A stretch of 58,384 nt of DNA from Marivita sp. Lineage in GTDB: Bacteria; Pseudomonadota; Alphaproteobacteria; Rhodobacterales; Rhodobacteraceae. Under the pieces are notes generated by a model that was given only the letters and a program-made list of their open reading frames with translations, searched no databases and was not told where the DNA came from. Each line of letters begins with the position of its first letter. The stretch's first letter is position 1. A program made the translations under genes and the position numbers. Where the stretch lies: NCBI RefSeq assembly GCF_020055635.1, contig NZ_JAIPUT010000026.1:1-58384 (forward strand), written 5' to 3'. Below, in pieces: positions 6,163-15,485 of the stretch.

Positions 6163-8274
6163 ATGCGAGGCTTTCGAGCGATATGTGCCGCGGTGCTGTG
6201 GTGTCTGAGTGCGGTTTGCGCGCTTGGCGCCGTCTTGACCGAGGAGGAGATCGCGGCGCGGATCTATGCGCCGATGAGCCTTGGGGCGCAGATTTCCGAG
6301 GACGGGGTGTACGAGCTGCTGAACTCGGGCGGCGCGCCTGCGGGATATGTGTTCCAGACCGAACCGATGGCCCCCCTGCCCGGCTTTTCCGGCGCGCCGG
6401 TGAACGTGCTGGTGGTGCTCGATCTGGACGGGCGGTTTCTGGATGTGCAGCTGCTGACCCATAACGAGCCGATCTTCGTGAGCGGATTGGGCGAGGCGCC
6501 GTTTCACGCCTTTTTCGAGCAGTATCGCGGCCATTCGATCAGTGACTCTCTGGTGGTCGGCACGCCCTATGGCGGGTCTTCGGGGGGCGGAGGGCTGATC
6601 TATCTGGATGGCGTGACCAAGGCCACGGCCTCGGTGCGGATCGCGCACGAGTCGGTATTGGCGGCCGCGTTGCAGGTGGCGCGCGAGAAGATGCAGGGAA
6701 TCGCGTCGGGGCCGCCGGCCTATCCCGACCCGGACCATGTCGAGGTGCTGACATGGGACGACCTGCTGACGCAGGGCCTGATCACCCGGCGGGTGGCGAC
6801 CAATGCCGAGGTGCAGGCGCTGTTTGACGGCACGGTCTGGGAGGATGACGACGCCGAGGCGCTGGACGCGCCTGATGCGCCTTACCTTGACCTGTGGATC
6901 GCGGATGTCGGGCCGAAATCCATCGCACGGGTGCTGCTGGACGCGGACACGCTCGAGGAGCTCGACCGGTTCATGTCGATCTCGACCTATGACGAGCCGA
7001 TCCTGGTGATCGAGACCGGGCGGCACGGGCTGGTGTCGGAAGAGTTCGTGCGCAACACCTCGCCCGACTGGATCGGCGCGGAACAGGACGGCTTCCCGGT
7101 GGCGCTGCGCGATGCGGATCTCTTCGTGGAGCTGAGCGATGCGGTGCCGGATGCGTTGCACGATGGAGTGGCGATGATCCTGCGCACCGACCGGCGGCTG
7201 GGCTTCGATCCGACGCGCGAGTGGACGATGACCGTCGAGGCGGTGCGCGAACACGGGATGTTCCAGCCCGAGATCGGGTCGGTGCAGCTGGCCGCGACCC
7301 ATGTCACCGATGACAGGTTCTATGCCAGACCGGCGGTGGTGCAAAAGCTGCCGCCCTGGAAAGAGGCGATCTTCAACCGGCAGACCGACTTGATCGTTCT
7401 GGCAGTGTGCCTGGCCGGGCTCGTGGCGGTGCTGCTGGGCGCGCAAAGCTGGCTGGCGGGGCTGGCGGCGTTCACCCCGGTGCGTCTGGCGATCCTTGCG
7501 GGGGTTCTGGGCTTCGTCGGCTGGTGGGGCCAGGGGCAGTTGTCCATCGTCACGCCGCTGGCGACGCTGCAAGGCGCACTGGCGGGCGGGTCATTTGCCT
7601 TCCTGCTCTACGATCCGTTCTCGCTCTTGATCTGGGGGGTGACGATCCTCGGCTTCGTGCTCTGGGGGCGCGGCCTCTTCTGCGGCTGGCTCTGTCCGTT
7701 CGGCGCGCTTCAGGAATTTGCGCATCACCTCGGGCGGCTGCTGCGCCTGCCCCGGATCGAGCCGAACGCGCGCTGGGACGCGCGGCTGAAACTGCTGAAA
7801 TACGCAGCCCTGGCCGGGCTGGTCGGCGTCACGCTGTTTGCGCCCTCCCACATGGACAAGGCGGCCGAGATCGAGCCGTTCAAGACGGCGATCACCACTT
7901 TCTTCCTGCGCGAATGGTATTACGTCGCCTACGCCGCGCTGTGGCTGGTGCTGGGTCTGTTCGTGTTCAAGGGATTCTGCCGCTATCTCTGCCCGCTGGG
8001 GGCGCTCATGGCCATCGGTGGTGCAATTCGGCTACGGCGCTGGATTCCACGGCGCATCGAATGCGGTGCGCCCTGTCAATTGTGCAAGGTGAAGTGTAAA
8101 TACGGGTCCATCGCCCGGGACGGAGCGATCCAGTATTCCGAATGTTTCCAGTGCCTTGATTGCGTGACGATTCACGACGACGCGGATCAATGCGTGCCCC
8201 TGATCCTCAGGGGCCGGACCGCGCGCCGCGCGTCGCGTGACCTGGGCCATCCCAATACGGTGCCAGCCGAATGA
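6163..8274 (+). CDS. NosR/NirI-family flavo-iron-sulfur membrane protein
   Basis: About 703 aa. An N-terminal signal/anchor segment is followed by a periplasmic FMN-binding domain (about residues 90-180) with the flavinylation-type motif DGVTKATAS, where a Thr would carry FMN covalently. Several transmembrane helices follow (about 415-500 and 555-630), with Cys motifs CGWLCPFG and CRYLCPLG. The cytoplasmic C terminus has polyferredoxin-like Cys clusters (CGAPCQLCKVKC and CFQCLDC). Such proteins move electrons across the membrane. NosR supports NosZ, but no nos genes are present here. The next gene is an ApbE flavin transferase overlapping by 4 nt, which fits maturation of this protein. Alternative starts exist at 6139 (TTG) and 6151 (ATG). 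Confidence 0.85.
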   Translation: MRGFRAICAAVLWCLSAVCALGAVLTEEEIAARIYAPMSLGAQISEDGVYELLNSGGAPAGYVFQTEPMAPLPGFSGAPVNVLVVLDLDGRFLDVQLLTHNEPIFVSGLGEAPFHAFFEQYRGHSISDSLVVGTPYGGSSGGGGLIYLDGVTKATASVRIAHESVLAAALQVAREKMQGIASGPPAYPDPDHVEVLTWDDLLTQGLITRRVATNAEVQALFDGTVWEDDDAEALDAPDAPYLDLWIADVGPKSIARVLLDADTLEELDRFMSISTYDEPILVIETGRHGLVSEEFVRNTSPDWIGAEQDGFPVALRDADLFVELSDAVPDALHDGVAMILRTDRRLGFDPTREWTMTVEAVREHGMFQPEIGSVQLAATHVTDDRFYARPAVVQKLPPWKEAIFNRQTDLIVLAVCLAGLVAVLLGAQSWLAGLAAFTPVRLAILAGVLGFVGWWGQGQLSIVTPLATLQGALAGGSFAFLLYDPFSLLIWGVTILGFVLWGRGLFCGWLCPFGALQEFAHHLGRLLRLPRIEPNARWDARLKLLKYAALAGLVGVTLFAPSHMDKAAEIEPFKTAITTFFLREWYYVAYAALWLVLGLFVFKGFCRYLCPLGALMAIGGAIRLRRWIPRRIECGAPCQLCKVKCKYGSIARDGAIQYSECFQCLDCVTIHDDADQCVPLILRGRTARRASRDLGHPNTVPAE

Positions 8275-9143
8275 ACCGCCGCAGATTCCTTTCCCTTTCC
8301 GCCGCCTTTGCCTGCGCCCCGGCGCTTGCACATGCCGACACATGGTCGGGCCGCGCCCTTGGCGCGGATGTGTCGATCACCCTGCATGGCCCCCGCGACC
8401 TGACGCAGCGGGCACTGGCGGACGTGCCGAACATGCTGACCAATATCGAAAACACCTTCAGCCTGTTCAAACCGATGTCGCACCTGTCGCGGCTCAACAT
8501 GATGGGGCGCCTGCGCGCGCCGACCGGGCTGATGTACCGTCTGCTGTCCCGCGCGGACGAGGCGCATCGCCTGACCGACGGGCTGTTCGATCCGACGGTG
8601 CAGCCGGTCTGGCAGGCACTTGCCCTGGGGCATGATGTCGAGATCGCCCGCCGGGCGCTGGGCTGGCACCGGGTGCGCTATTCCAAGCGGATGGTCGAAT
8701 TGCAGAGCGGTCAGGCGCTGACCCTGAACGGCATCGCGCAGGGCTTCGCCACCGATGTGATGTCGCTTCTTCTCAAGCGGCACGGTGCCGAGACGGCGCT
8801 GGTGAATATCGGCGAACAGGTGGCGCTTGGCGGACCGTTCACGCTGGGTCTCGCCGATCCGGACCATGGCCATCTTGGCACCCGTCAGCTGCGCAACATG
8901 GCGATTGCCACCTCGAGCCCGGGGGCGCTGCAACTGGGGGACCAGGGGCATATCCTCGGACCCCGGAACGAGATCCCGCTCTGGTCGACCATCAGCATCG
9001 AAGCGCCGTCGGCCACCATGGCGGATGCGCTGTCGACGGCGGCCGTGTTCATGAACCGCGACGCGCTGCGACGGTTGAAGGTTCGGGCGAAACTGCACCG
9101 CATCACGATGGTCGATGCGGACGGAAACGTGCAGACACTCTGA
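8271..9143 (+). CDS. apbE: FAD:protein FMN transferase (ApbE/NosX-like)
   Basis: A 290-aa protein with a twin-arginine-like N terminus (MNRRRFLSLSAAFACAP), so probably exported to the periplasm. ApbE signatures include NIENTFSLFKP, the SRLN segment, LNGIAQGFATD and the C-terminal SATMADALSTA metal/FAD-binding region. It transfers FMN from FAD to a Thr/Ser of target proteins. The obvious target is the NosR-like protein encoded immediately upstream; the genes overlap by 4 nt (ATGA). Confidence 0.9.
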   Translation: MNRRRFLSLSAAFACAPALAHADTWSGRALGADVSITLHGPRDLTQRALADVPNMLTNIENTFSLFKPMSHLSRLNMMGRLRAPTGLMYRLLSRADEAHRLTDGLFDPTVQPVWQALALGHDVEIARRALGWHRVRYSKRMVELQSGQALTLNGIAQGFATDVMSLLLKRHGAETALVNIGEQVALGGPFTLGLADPDHGHLGTRQLRNMAIATSSPGALQLGDQGHILGPRNEIPLWSTISIEAPSATMADALSTAAVFMNRDALRRLKVRAKLHRITMVDADGNVQTL

Positions 9144-9153
9144 TCCTCTCCGG

Positions 9154-9254
9154 TTCGAAAATATCCCGGGGGTCTGGGGGCAGAGCCCCCAGGATTTTCC
9201 ATCGATGGAAAATCGCCAGCGCGTCGACGCGTTCCGGACGATGCGTCGACGCAG
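9154..9254. repeat. Intergenic palindrome element, copy 1
   Basis: An ordered array of palindromes: AAAATATCCCGGGGG, a CTGGGGGC/GCCCCCAG hairpin (9175-9191), a perfect 22-bp AT-flanked palindrome centred on ATCGAT (9193-9214), then GCGTCGACGC-type palindromes (about 9220-9233 and 9241-9252). The same modules occur in opposite orientation at 18261-18351 and in part at 16691-16718. This is a repeated element of unknown function lying between the convergent apbE and coxM genes. Confidence 0.75.
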
Positions 9255-9270
9255 CCTGTTCATCCCATGA

Positions 9271-9298
9271 AAAACCCCGGTCGATGGACCGGGGTTTT
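9271..9298. terminator. Bidirectional intrinsic terminator between apbE and coxM
   Basis: AAAACCCCGGTC (9271-9282) pairs perfectly with GACCGGGGTTTT (9287-9298) across a 4-nt loop. The flanking A and T runs make it symmetric, suiting termination of both converging transcripts. Confidence 0.85.
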
Positions 9299-9320
9299 CC
9301 TGTCATCCGCCTGGACCGGA

Positions 9321-10109
9321 TCAGCTTGCGGCAGCAACCGCCCGCTTGGTCATCACGCCGACCAGATGCGCCCGGTAGGCGCCGGAGCCATGCAGGTCCG
9401 AGATCATGCCATCGCCGGACACCGACAGGCCGTCCACGGCCTCCGGTGCAAAATTCGCCGACAGCGCCTCTTCCGCCTCGGTCCAGCGGAACACGCCGTC
9501 TTCCGACGCGCCGGTCACGGCGACCCGCACGCCATCGGCGTATTTGGCGACGAACACGCCGACCAGCGCAAAGCGCGAGGCGGGTTGTTCGAACTTCATG
9601 TAGCAGGATTTCTCGGGCACCGGGAAGCGGACCTCGGTGACGATCTCACCCTCGTCGAGCGCGGTGGCGAACATCCCCTGGAAGTAGTCGTCCGCCGCGA
9701 TGGACCGGTTGTTGGTCACGACAGTCGCGCCCGAGGCCAGAACCGCCGCCGGATAGCAGGCGGACGGGTCGTTGTTGGCCACGCTGCCGCCGATGGTGCC
9801 GCGATTGCGGACCGCCGGATCACCGATATTGCCCGCCAAAGCCGCAAGGCCCGGATAGGAGGAGGCCTCTCTGGCCACGGTGGCATGGGTCGTTCCACCC
9901 CCGATGCAAAGCGCGCCATCGTCGGCGGTGCAGACGCCCTTGATGTCCGCGATGCCGGTCAGGCTGACCAGCACGGACGGCGCCGAGAGGCGCTGTTTCA
10001 GCGTCGGGATCAGGGTCTGACCGCCGCCCAGCGGCAGCGCCTCGTCGGTGCCCAGGGCCGCCACGGCGTCGGCGACCGATGTGGGCCGTTGAATGTCAAA
10101 GCTATACAT
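9321..10109 (-). CDS. coxM: CO dehydrogenase-like medium (FAD) subunit
   Basis: A 262-aa FAD-binding subunit of the xanthine dehydrogenase/CO dehydrogenase family. The FAD-binding signature IGGSVANNDPSACYPA and an N-terminal LGGGQTLIP-type loop are present. It passes electrons from the molybdenum subunit via the 2Fe-2S subunit. It is the last gene of the leftward coxG-S-L-M operon, 14 nt from coxL. A strong Shine-Dalgarno (GGAGGG) precedes the ATG. Confidence 0.88.
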   Translation of the reverse strand: MYSFDIQRPTSVADAVAALGTDEALPLGGGQTLIPTLKQRLSAPSVLVSLTGIADIKGVCTADDGALCIGGGTTHATVAREASSYPGLAALAGNIGDPAVRNRGTIGGSVANNDPSACYPAAVLASGATVVTNNRSIAADDYFQGMFATALDEGEIVTEVRFPVPEKSCYMKFEQPASRFALVGVFVAKYADGVRVAVTGASEDGVFRWTEAEEALSANFAPEAVDGLSVSGDGMISDLHGSGAYRAHLVGVMTKRAVAAAS

Positions 10110-10123
10110 GTGCTCAGCCCTCC

Positions 10124-12499
10124 TTATTGGCCGTTCATCGCTGCCCAGACGCGCGAGGGCGACACGGGCATGTCAATGTGGGAAACGTGGGTGTGACCCC
10201 CCGAGTGCAGCGCGTCGATCACCGCGTTCACCACCGTGGGTGGTGAGCCGATGGCCCCGGCCTCGCCGCAGCCTTTGACGCCCAGCGGGTTGTGCGTGCA
10301 GGGTGTCTGGCAGGAATGGTCGACCACGTAATGCGCCATGTGCGGGATGTCGTCCGCACGCGGCATGGCGTAATCCATGTAGGACGCGCTCAGCAGCTGG
10401 CCGTTTTCGTCATAGGCGCAGTTCTCCAGAAGCGCCTGACCGATGCCCTGTGCGATGCCGCCATGAACCTGGCCTTCGACGATCATCGGGTTGACCACGT
10501 TGCCGAAATCATCCGCCGAGACGAATTTTTCGATGGTGACCTTGCCGGTCTCGGGATCGACCTCGACCTCGCAGGCATAGGCGCCTGCCGGGTAGGTGAA
10601 GTTCGCCGGATCGTAGAAGGCGGTTTCCTCGAGCCCTGGTTCGATCTCTTCCAGCGGGTAGTTGTGCGGCACGTAGGCCGCGAGGGTCACATCCCCCCAG
10701 GCGACCGACTTGTCGGTGCCAGCCACGCTGAACATGCCGTCCTTGAGCTCGATATCGCTGTCGGAGGCCTCCAACAGGTGGCCGGCGATCTTCTTGGCCT
10801 TGTTGATGATCTTCTCGGTCGCGCGCACCATCGCCGATCCGCAGACCGCGAGGCTGCGCGAGCCGTAGGTGCCCATGCCGAAGGGGATCTTCGACGTGTC
10901 GCCATGCACGATGTCGATCATGCTTTCGTCGATGCCGAGCATTTCGGCCACGACCTGCGGGAACACGGTTTCATGCCCCTGCCCGTGGCTGTGTGCGCCG
11001 ACCATCACCGAGATCGAGCCGGTGGCGTTTACCCGGACGGTTGCGGCGTCATAAAGACCGGCGCGGGCGCCCAGTTGTCCCACGAGGTTCGACGGTGCGA
11101 TGCCGCAGGCCTCGATGAAGCAGTTGACGCCGAGGCCGCGCAGCATGCCTTTCTTCTCGGACTCGGCGCGGCGTGCGGCAAAGCCCGGGATGTCCATCAG
11201 CTCTTCCATCTTGGCCATGGTCGCTTCGTAATCGCCGGTGTCGTATTCGACGGCGACGGGCGTGGCATAGGGGAATTGCGTGATGAAGTTCTGGCGGCGC
11301 AGGGCGATCGGATCGACGCCCAGTTCGCGGGCGGCCTGATCGATCACGCGCTCCAGCTGGAACGTCGCTTCGGGGCGGCCGGCCCCGCGATAGGCGTCAA
11401 CCGGCACGGTGTTGGTGAAGACCGCCTTGACGTTCACCTGAACGGCGGGGGTCTTGTAGTTGCCGGCCATCAGCGTGCCGTGCAGCCATGTCGGCACCGA
11501 GGACGAGAAGGTGGACAGGTAGGCGCCCATGTTGGCCTTGGTGTCGGTGCGCACGCCGATGAAGTTGTTGTCCTTGTCCAGCGCCAGTTCGATCCTGGTC
11601 ACGTGGTCGCGGCCATGCGCGTCGGACATGAACGCCTCGGAGCGGGTCGAGGTCCATTTGACCGGGCGGTTGCAGGCCTTGGCGGCGAAGGTGCAGAACG
11701 CTTCTTCGGCGTAGTGGAAGATCTTGGTGCCGAAACCGCCCCCCACGTCAGGGGCCACGACGCGCAGCTTGTGTTCGGGGATGCCCAGAACAAAGGCGCC
11801 CATCAGCAGGCGGATCACGTGCGGGTTCTGGCTTGTGGTGTAGAGCGTGTAATCGTCACCCGCGCGGGAATAGTCCCCGACTGCGACGCGCGGCTCCATC
11901 GGGTTGGCGACCAGCCGGTTGTTCACCAGTTCCAGCGTCGTCACATGCGCGGCGCTCTTGAACGCGGCATCGGTGGTTTCGGTGTCGGTGCCGAACTGCC
12001 AGTCATAGCAAAGGTTGTCGTCCAGATCGTCATGCACCTTGGTGGCGCCGGCTTCGAGCGCCTTGCCCATGTCGACCACAGCCGGAAGCTCTTCGATATC
12101 GACGACAATCGCCTCGGCCGCGGTGCGGGCCTCTTCGAGGCTGTCGGCGACAACGGCGGCGATCGGATCGCCCACGTGGCGCACTTTGCCCTGACACAGG
12201 ACCGGGTGCGCCGGTTCCTTCATCGGCTCGCCGTGCTTGTCGGTCACCTGCCAGCCGCAGGGCAGACCGCCGACGCCTTCGAAATCGGCGCCGGTAAAGA
12301 TGCGCACGACACCGGGCATGCCTTCCGCGGCGCTGGTGTCGATCTTGCTGATCTTGCCATGCGCCACATCGGAGCGCAGGAAATGCACATAGGCCTGGCC
12401 ATGCACGTTGATGTCGTCGGTATAATTGCCGGCGCCGGTCAGAAAGCGGACGTCTTCACGCCGCTTCGGGCTTGCGCCAATGCCATGATCCTTCGGCAT
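10124..12499 (-). CDS. coxL: CO dehydrogenase-like large (molybdenum) subunit, form II
   Basis: A 791-aa molybdopterin-cytosine-dinucleotide enzyme of the xanthine oxidase family. The active-site loop reads AYRGAGR (about residues 369-375), the form II signature. Form I bona fide CO oxidisers have AYXCSFR instead. The conserved catalytic Glu lies in [15 protein letters not shown] near the C terminus. Form II enzymes may oxidise CO poorly or act on other substrates such as aldehydes, so the physiological reaction is uncertain. The ATG at 12499 follows GGAGGAATACCGAT. A REP-like hairpin lies in the gap to coxS. Confidence 0.88.
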   Translation of the reverse strand: MPKDHGIGASPKRREDVRFLTGAGNYTDDINVHGQAYVHFLRSDVAHGKISKIDTSAAEGMPGVVRIFTGADFEGVGGLPCGWQVTDKHGEPMKEPAHPVLCQGKVRHVGDPIAAVVADSLEEARTAAEAIVVDIEELPAVVDMGKALEAGATKVHDDLDDNLCYDWQFGTDTETTDAAFKSAAHVTTLELVNNRLVANPMEPRVAVGDYSRAGDDYTLYTTSQNPHVIRLLMGAFVLGIPEHKLRVVAPDVGGGFGTKIFHYAEEAFCTFAAKACNRPVKWTSTRSEAFMSDAHGRDHVTRIELALDKDNNFIGVRTDTKANMGAYLSTFSSSVPTWLHGTLMAGNYKTPAVQVNVKAVFTNTVPVDAYRGAGRPEATFQLERVIDQAARELGVDPIALRRQNFITQFPYATPVAVEYDTGDYEATMAKMEELMDIPGFAARRAESEKKGMLRGLGVNCFIEACGIAPSNLVGQLGARAGLYDAATVRVNATGSISVMVGAHSHGQGHETVFPQVVAEMLGIDESMIDIVHGDTSKIPFGMGTYGSRSLAVCGSAMVRATEKIINKAKKIAGHLLEASDSDIELKDGMFSVAGTDKSVAWGDVTLAAYVPHNYPLEEIEPGLEETAFYDPANFTYPAGAYACEVEVDPETGKVTIEKFVSADDFGNVVNPMIVEGQVHGGIAQGIGQALLENCAYDENGQLLSASYMDYAMPRADDIPHMAHYVVDHSCQTPCTHNPLGVKGCGEAGAIGSPPTVVNAVIDALHSGGHTHVSHIDMPVSPSRVWAAMNGQ

Positions 12500-12521
12500 A
12501 TCGGTATTCCTCCCTGGGAGC

Positions 12522-12541
12522 GGTGCGTGCGGGCACACACC
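12522..12541. repeat. Degenerate REP-like hairpin between coxS and coxL
   Basis: GGTGCGTGCGGGCACACACC resembles the RAYT-flanking REPs but has mismatches in the stem and lacks the CTAC/GTAG tetranucleotide. It may be a decayed REP. Inside an operon such a hairpin could also influence transcript processing. Confidence 0.45.
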
Positions 12542-12550
12542 TTTTATGAA

Positions 12551-13036
<486 letters not shown>

Positions 13037-13089
13037 CAAGTCCTCCCGTCGGTATTCAATATCGTTTGTGTTTCAGAAGTTTTCGCCGA

Positions 13090-13626
13090 TCAAGTAACGA
13101 GTTTCTTGAACCAGCCTTTTTTCGGTTCGCCGCCTTCGGCGTCGCTTTCCAGCGCGCCTGCCTCGGCCTCGGCCTCGGCCTTGCCCGGGCCTTCGACAGC
13201 GTTCTGGAAATTGGTGAAGAACTGGTCGGCCATCTTCTTGGCAAAGCCGTCGATGATGCGGCTGCCCAGCTGGGCCAGCTTGCCGCCGACCTTGGCATCG
13301 ACCTCGTAATGCAGTTCGGTTCCGCCCTCGACCTGCTTGAGGGTGACATCGGCCCCCCCCTTGGCAAAGCCGGCAGCCCCGCCCTTGCCTTCACCGCTCA
13401 GCGTGAGCGACTGGTTCGGGATCATCTCGGACAGCGTGACGTGACCCTTGAAGGTGGCTTTGACCGGGCCGACCTTCTGGACCACCGTCGCTTCGAACCC
13501 GTCTTCGGGCGAGCCGTGCATTTCCTGGCACCCCGGAACGCACTGCTTGAGCACCTCGGGATCGAGGATGGCCGCCCAGACCTGTTCGGGGGGCGCGGCG
13601 ATGGTGCGGGAATCGGACATGTGCAT
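13090..13626 (-). CDS. coxG: CoxG-like SRPBCC protein
   Basis: A 178-aa START/SRPBCC-fold protein of the carbon monoxide dehydrogenase subunit G family (PPEQVWAAILDPEVLKQCVPGC at the N terminus). The C-terminal ~35 residues are an acidic linker ending in a basic patch, consistent with peripheral membrane association. CoxG in other CODH operons helps anchor the enzyme to the membrane. It is first in the operon, with AAGGA 8-9 nt before the ATG. Confidence 0.85.
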   Translation of the reverse strand: MHMSDSRTIAAPPEQVWAAILDPEVLKQCVPGCQEMHGSPEDGFEATVVQKVGPVKATFKGHVTLSEMIPNQSLTLSGEGKGGAAGFAKGGADVTLKQVEGGTELHYEVDAKVGGKLAQLGSRIIDGFAKKMADQFFTNFQNAVEGPGKAEAEAEAGALESDAEGGEPKKGWFKKLVT

Positions 13627-13710
13627 CTGTGTGATCCTTCTCTGAGGGTCAGCCTAGGGGGTTGGACCCCGGCGGCATATAAGACCAATGGCTTAACGTC
13701 TGGGTGACAG

Positions 13711-14607
13711 CTACCTCTCGGGCGGCTGGTGCGTCAGCCCGTAGCTTTCGAAGATTTCGGCGATCCGCCCGTCGGACAGGGCGGCGAAGATGGCGTCGTC
13801 GACCGAGTAGCTGAGCCCGCGATAGGCGAAGTGACTGCCTGTCCCGAGCGTCCACCGGGACTTGGCGAAACCGGGCAACGGCGGCTGATGGATCGCAATC
13901 CCGTCGACCGCACCGTATTCAAGCTGCGCCAGGGGTCCCATCGCTGCCATCACCTCTCCCTCCGCAAGAGCCTGCATCGCGGCCTGCATCGTCGGGTAGC
14001 GTCGCACACCCCGGGCCAGTTGCCCACCGGCAAAGCTGGTCAGGTAGAAATCGGCGATGGAATCGTTCTCGACCGCCACCGTGTCGATGCGGAAATAGGC
14101 CGGAACCGGCCCGCCATCGGGATAGTCGGCCTCGGAATAGGCGATGGCGATGCTTTCGGTCATGTACTGGCCGGTGAACACCACCTGTTCGACCCGGCAA
14201 TTGAAGGCGCTGTCATAGGGCACGCGAAGCATCACGTTCGACACCGCCCCGCCGACCACCGGCCCCTGCCAGATGTTGTTGCGCAGATCGGCATCGAGGT
14301 TTTCGCCCGCCGTGACGAACTTGAACCGCGGCGCCACACCAAGATCCTCGGCGATGATCCGCGCGATATCGATATCTATGCCGCGCGGCTTGCCCGCCTC
14401 CTCCCAGCTGTAGGGCGGGTAGTCCTCGTAGACCGCGAAGGTCATGAACCCCCGGTCCATGATCTGGTCGATGTCCTGGCCGACGATGTCGCGGCTGGCG
14501 TTCTGCGGCTTGGGCTGCGGGATGAAATCGGCGCAGGGGTCGCTGGCCATGGCGGGGGTCGCGAGGGCCAGCAGGGCCGCTGTGAAGGTGGCGCGCAGAC
14601 GCATCAT
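13711..14607 (-). CDS. Quinoprotein-dehydrogenase-associated binding protein (MoxJ/XoxJ-like)
   Basis: A 298-aa secreted protein with a clear signal peptide (cleavage near AMAS-DPC). It has a solute-binding fold of the amino-acid-binding type: FMTFAVYEDYPPYSWEE and GIDIDIARIIAEDLG are characteristic of the family annotated near PQQ dehydrogenases. MoxJ/XoxJ proteins interact with methanol dehydrogenase in the periplasm and may help its activation rather than transport. It starts 4 nt after pedF, so the two are co-transcribed. No dehydrogenase gene is adjacent; the PQQ enzyme lies 15 kb away. Confidence 0.82.
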   Translation of the reverse strand: MMRLRATFTAALLALATPAMASDPCADFIPQPKPQNASRDIVGQDIDQIMDRGFMTFAVYEDYPPYSWEEAGKPRGIDIDIARIIAEDLGVAPRFKFVTAGENLDADLRNNIWQGPVVGGAVSNVMLRVPYDSAFNCRVEQVVFTGQYMTESIAIAYSEADYPDGGPVPAYFRIDTVAVENDSIADFYLTSFAGGQLARGVRRYPTMQAAMQALAEGEVMAAMGPLAQLEYGAVDGIAIHQPPLPGFAKSRWTLGTGSHFAYRGLSYSVDDAIFAALSDGRIAEIFESYGLTHQPPER

Positions 14608-14611
14608 GGGA

Positions 14612-15310
14612 TCAGTGTGCCGCCGACAGACCGATCGTCAAGGCCTCGGCGGCGCGGGCATAGGCCTCTTGCGTGCCGTCGATCAGGTTTGCCGCGCGAT
14701 AGGCCGCGCTGTCGGCGACGGGGGCGCCGGACACGGTCTCGATATCGGCCGCGATTTCGGCAAGCCGGGTCTTGAGCGCATCGGCATCGGCAGAAGACGC
14801 ATCGTCGGCATATCCGACGATCTGGTCGCGCAGCGCCTTGAGCTCATCCGCCACCTCTTCCATCGACGCGTCATCGGGGCGCGTCTCGATATAGGTGCGG
14901 ATCGCCCAGGCGGCATCCTGCCCCAGCAATTCGCCGAATTCCGGCATCTTGGTGGTGCCGTTCTGGGTATACCCGAAGCGGAAGCGTTCGATATACCATT
15001 CATCGCCGTATTCCTCGGCTTCGAGGAACCGCACATCTGGGGCCAGGCCGCCCGAAATCGCCTCGAGGCCATGGCAGCGGGCGCAGTTCTGGTTGTAGCC
15101 CGACGCGCCGATCTCGACCGCGCGGGCCCAGACCTCTTCGCCGACGGCTTCGGCGCGGTACGGGTTCTCGGTCAGCCATTCGTCGCCGGTTTCCGGCAAG
15201 CCAGCCGTATCGACCGCCTGCGGGGCCACATCGCCATGCGCCTGCACAAGCGTGGCGACGGCACTCAGCGCCAGTGCGGCGCATGCGGATTTGAGAGTGA
15301 AAGCGGTCAT
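14612..15310 (-). CDS. pedF: Cytochrome c-550 PedF-like
   Basis: A 232-aa secreted mono-haem cytochrome c. A signal peptide (MTAFTLKSACAALALSAVA) is followed by the haem motif CARCHG and a likely Met ligand in TTKMPEFGELLG. The C-terminal ~90 residues are an alpha-helical extension. PedF-type cytochromes accept electrons from PQQ-dependent ethanol dehydrogenases. I chose the ATG at 15310 because it gives a normal signal peptide and has a GGAGGA Shine-Dalgarno. The divergent region to the lutA-like gene contains a motif also found before the cytochrome gene at 28992. Confidence 0.85.
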   Translation of the reverse strand: MTAFTLKSACAALALSAVATLVQAHGDVAPQAVDTAGLPETGDEWLTENPYRAEAVGEEVWARAVEIGASGYNQNCARCHGLEAISGGLAPDVRFLEAEEYGDEWYIERFRFGYTQNGTTKMPEFGELLGQDAAWAIRTYIETRPDDASMEEVADELKALRDQIVGYADDASSADADALKTRLAEIAADIETVSGAPVADSAAYRAANLIDGTQEAYARAAEALTIGLSAAH

Positions 15311-15413
15311 GGGGTCCTCCTCAGGCACAACTGTGTCTTGCCGGATATGTACCGAGGCCCCATCGATGCGGATATTGGACTTTCGTGGCGCGACAGGGCG
15401 ATTCCGGTCCATT

Positions 15414-15439
15414 CGGCCCGAGACAATGGTCGTATTTCC
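15414..15439 (-). promoter_or_regulatory. Shared motif GGAAATACGACCA-N8-GGCCG, copy A
   Basis: On the minus strand, facing pedF, GGAAATACGACCA is followed after 8 nt by GGCCG. The identical 13-mer with identical spacing to GGCCG occurs at 28884-28909, facing the cytochrome c gene at 28992. It lies 104-129 nt upstream of the pedF start codon. It is a probable activator site common to the quinoprotein regulon. Confidence 0.65.
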
Positions 15440-15485
15440 TCTTTTTGCATCCTCGGCCTACCGTTCTGGCGGGAGGACCAGATCA

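Noticed and set aside
6163-9143. True nitrous oxide reductase (nos) cluster
   Set aside because: Only the NosR-like and ApbE genes are present. NosZ, NosD, NosF, NosY and NosL are not in the neighbourhood, so I do not call it a nos locus.
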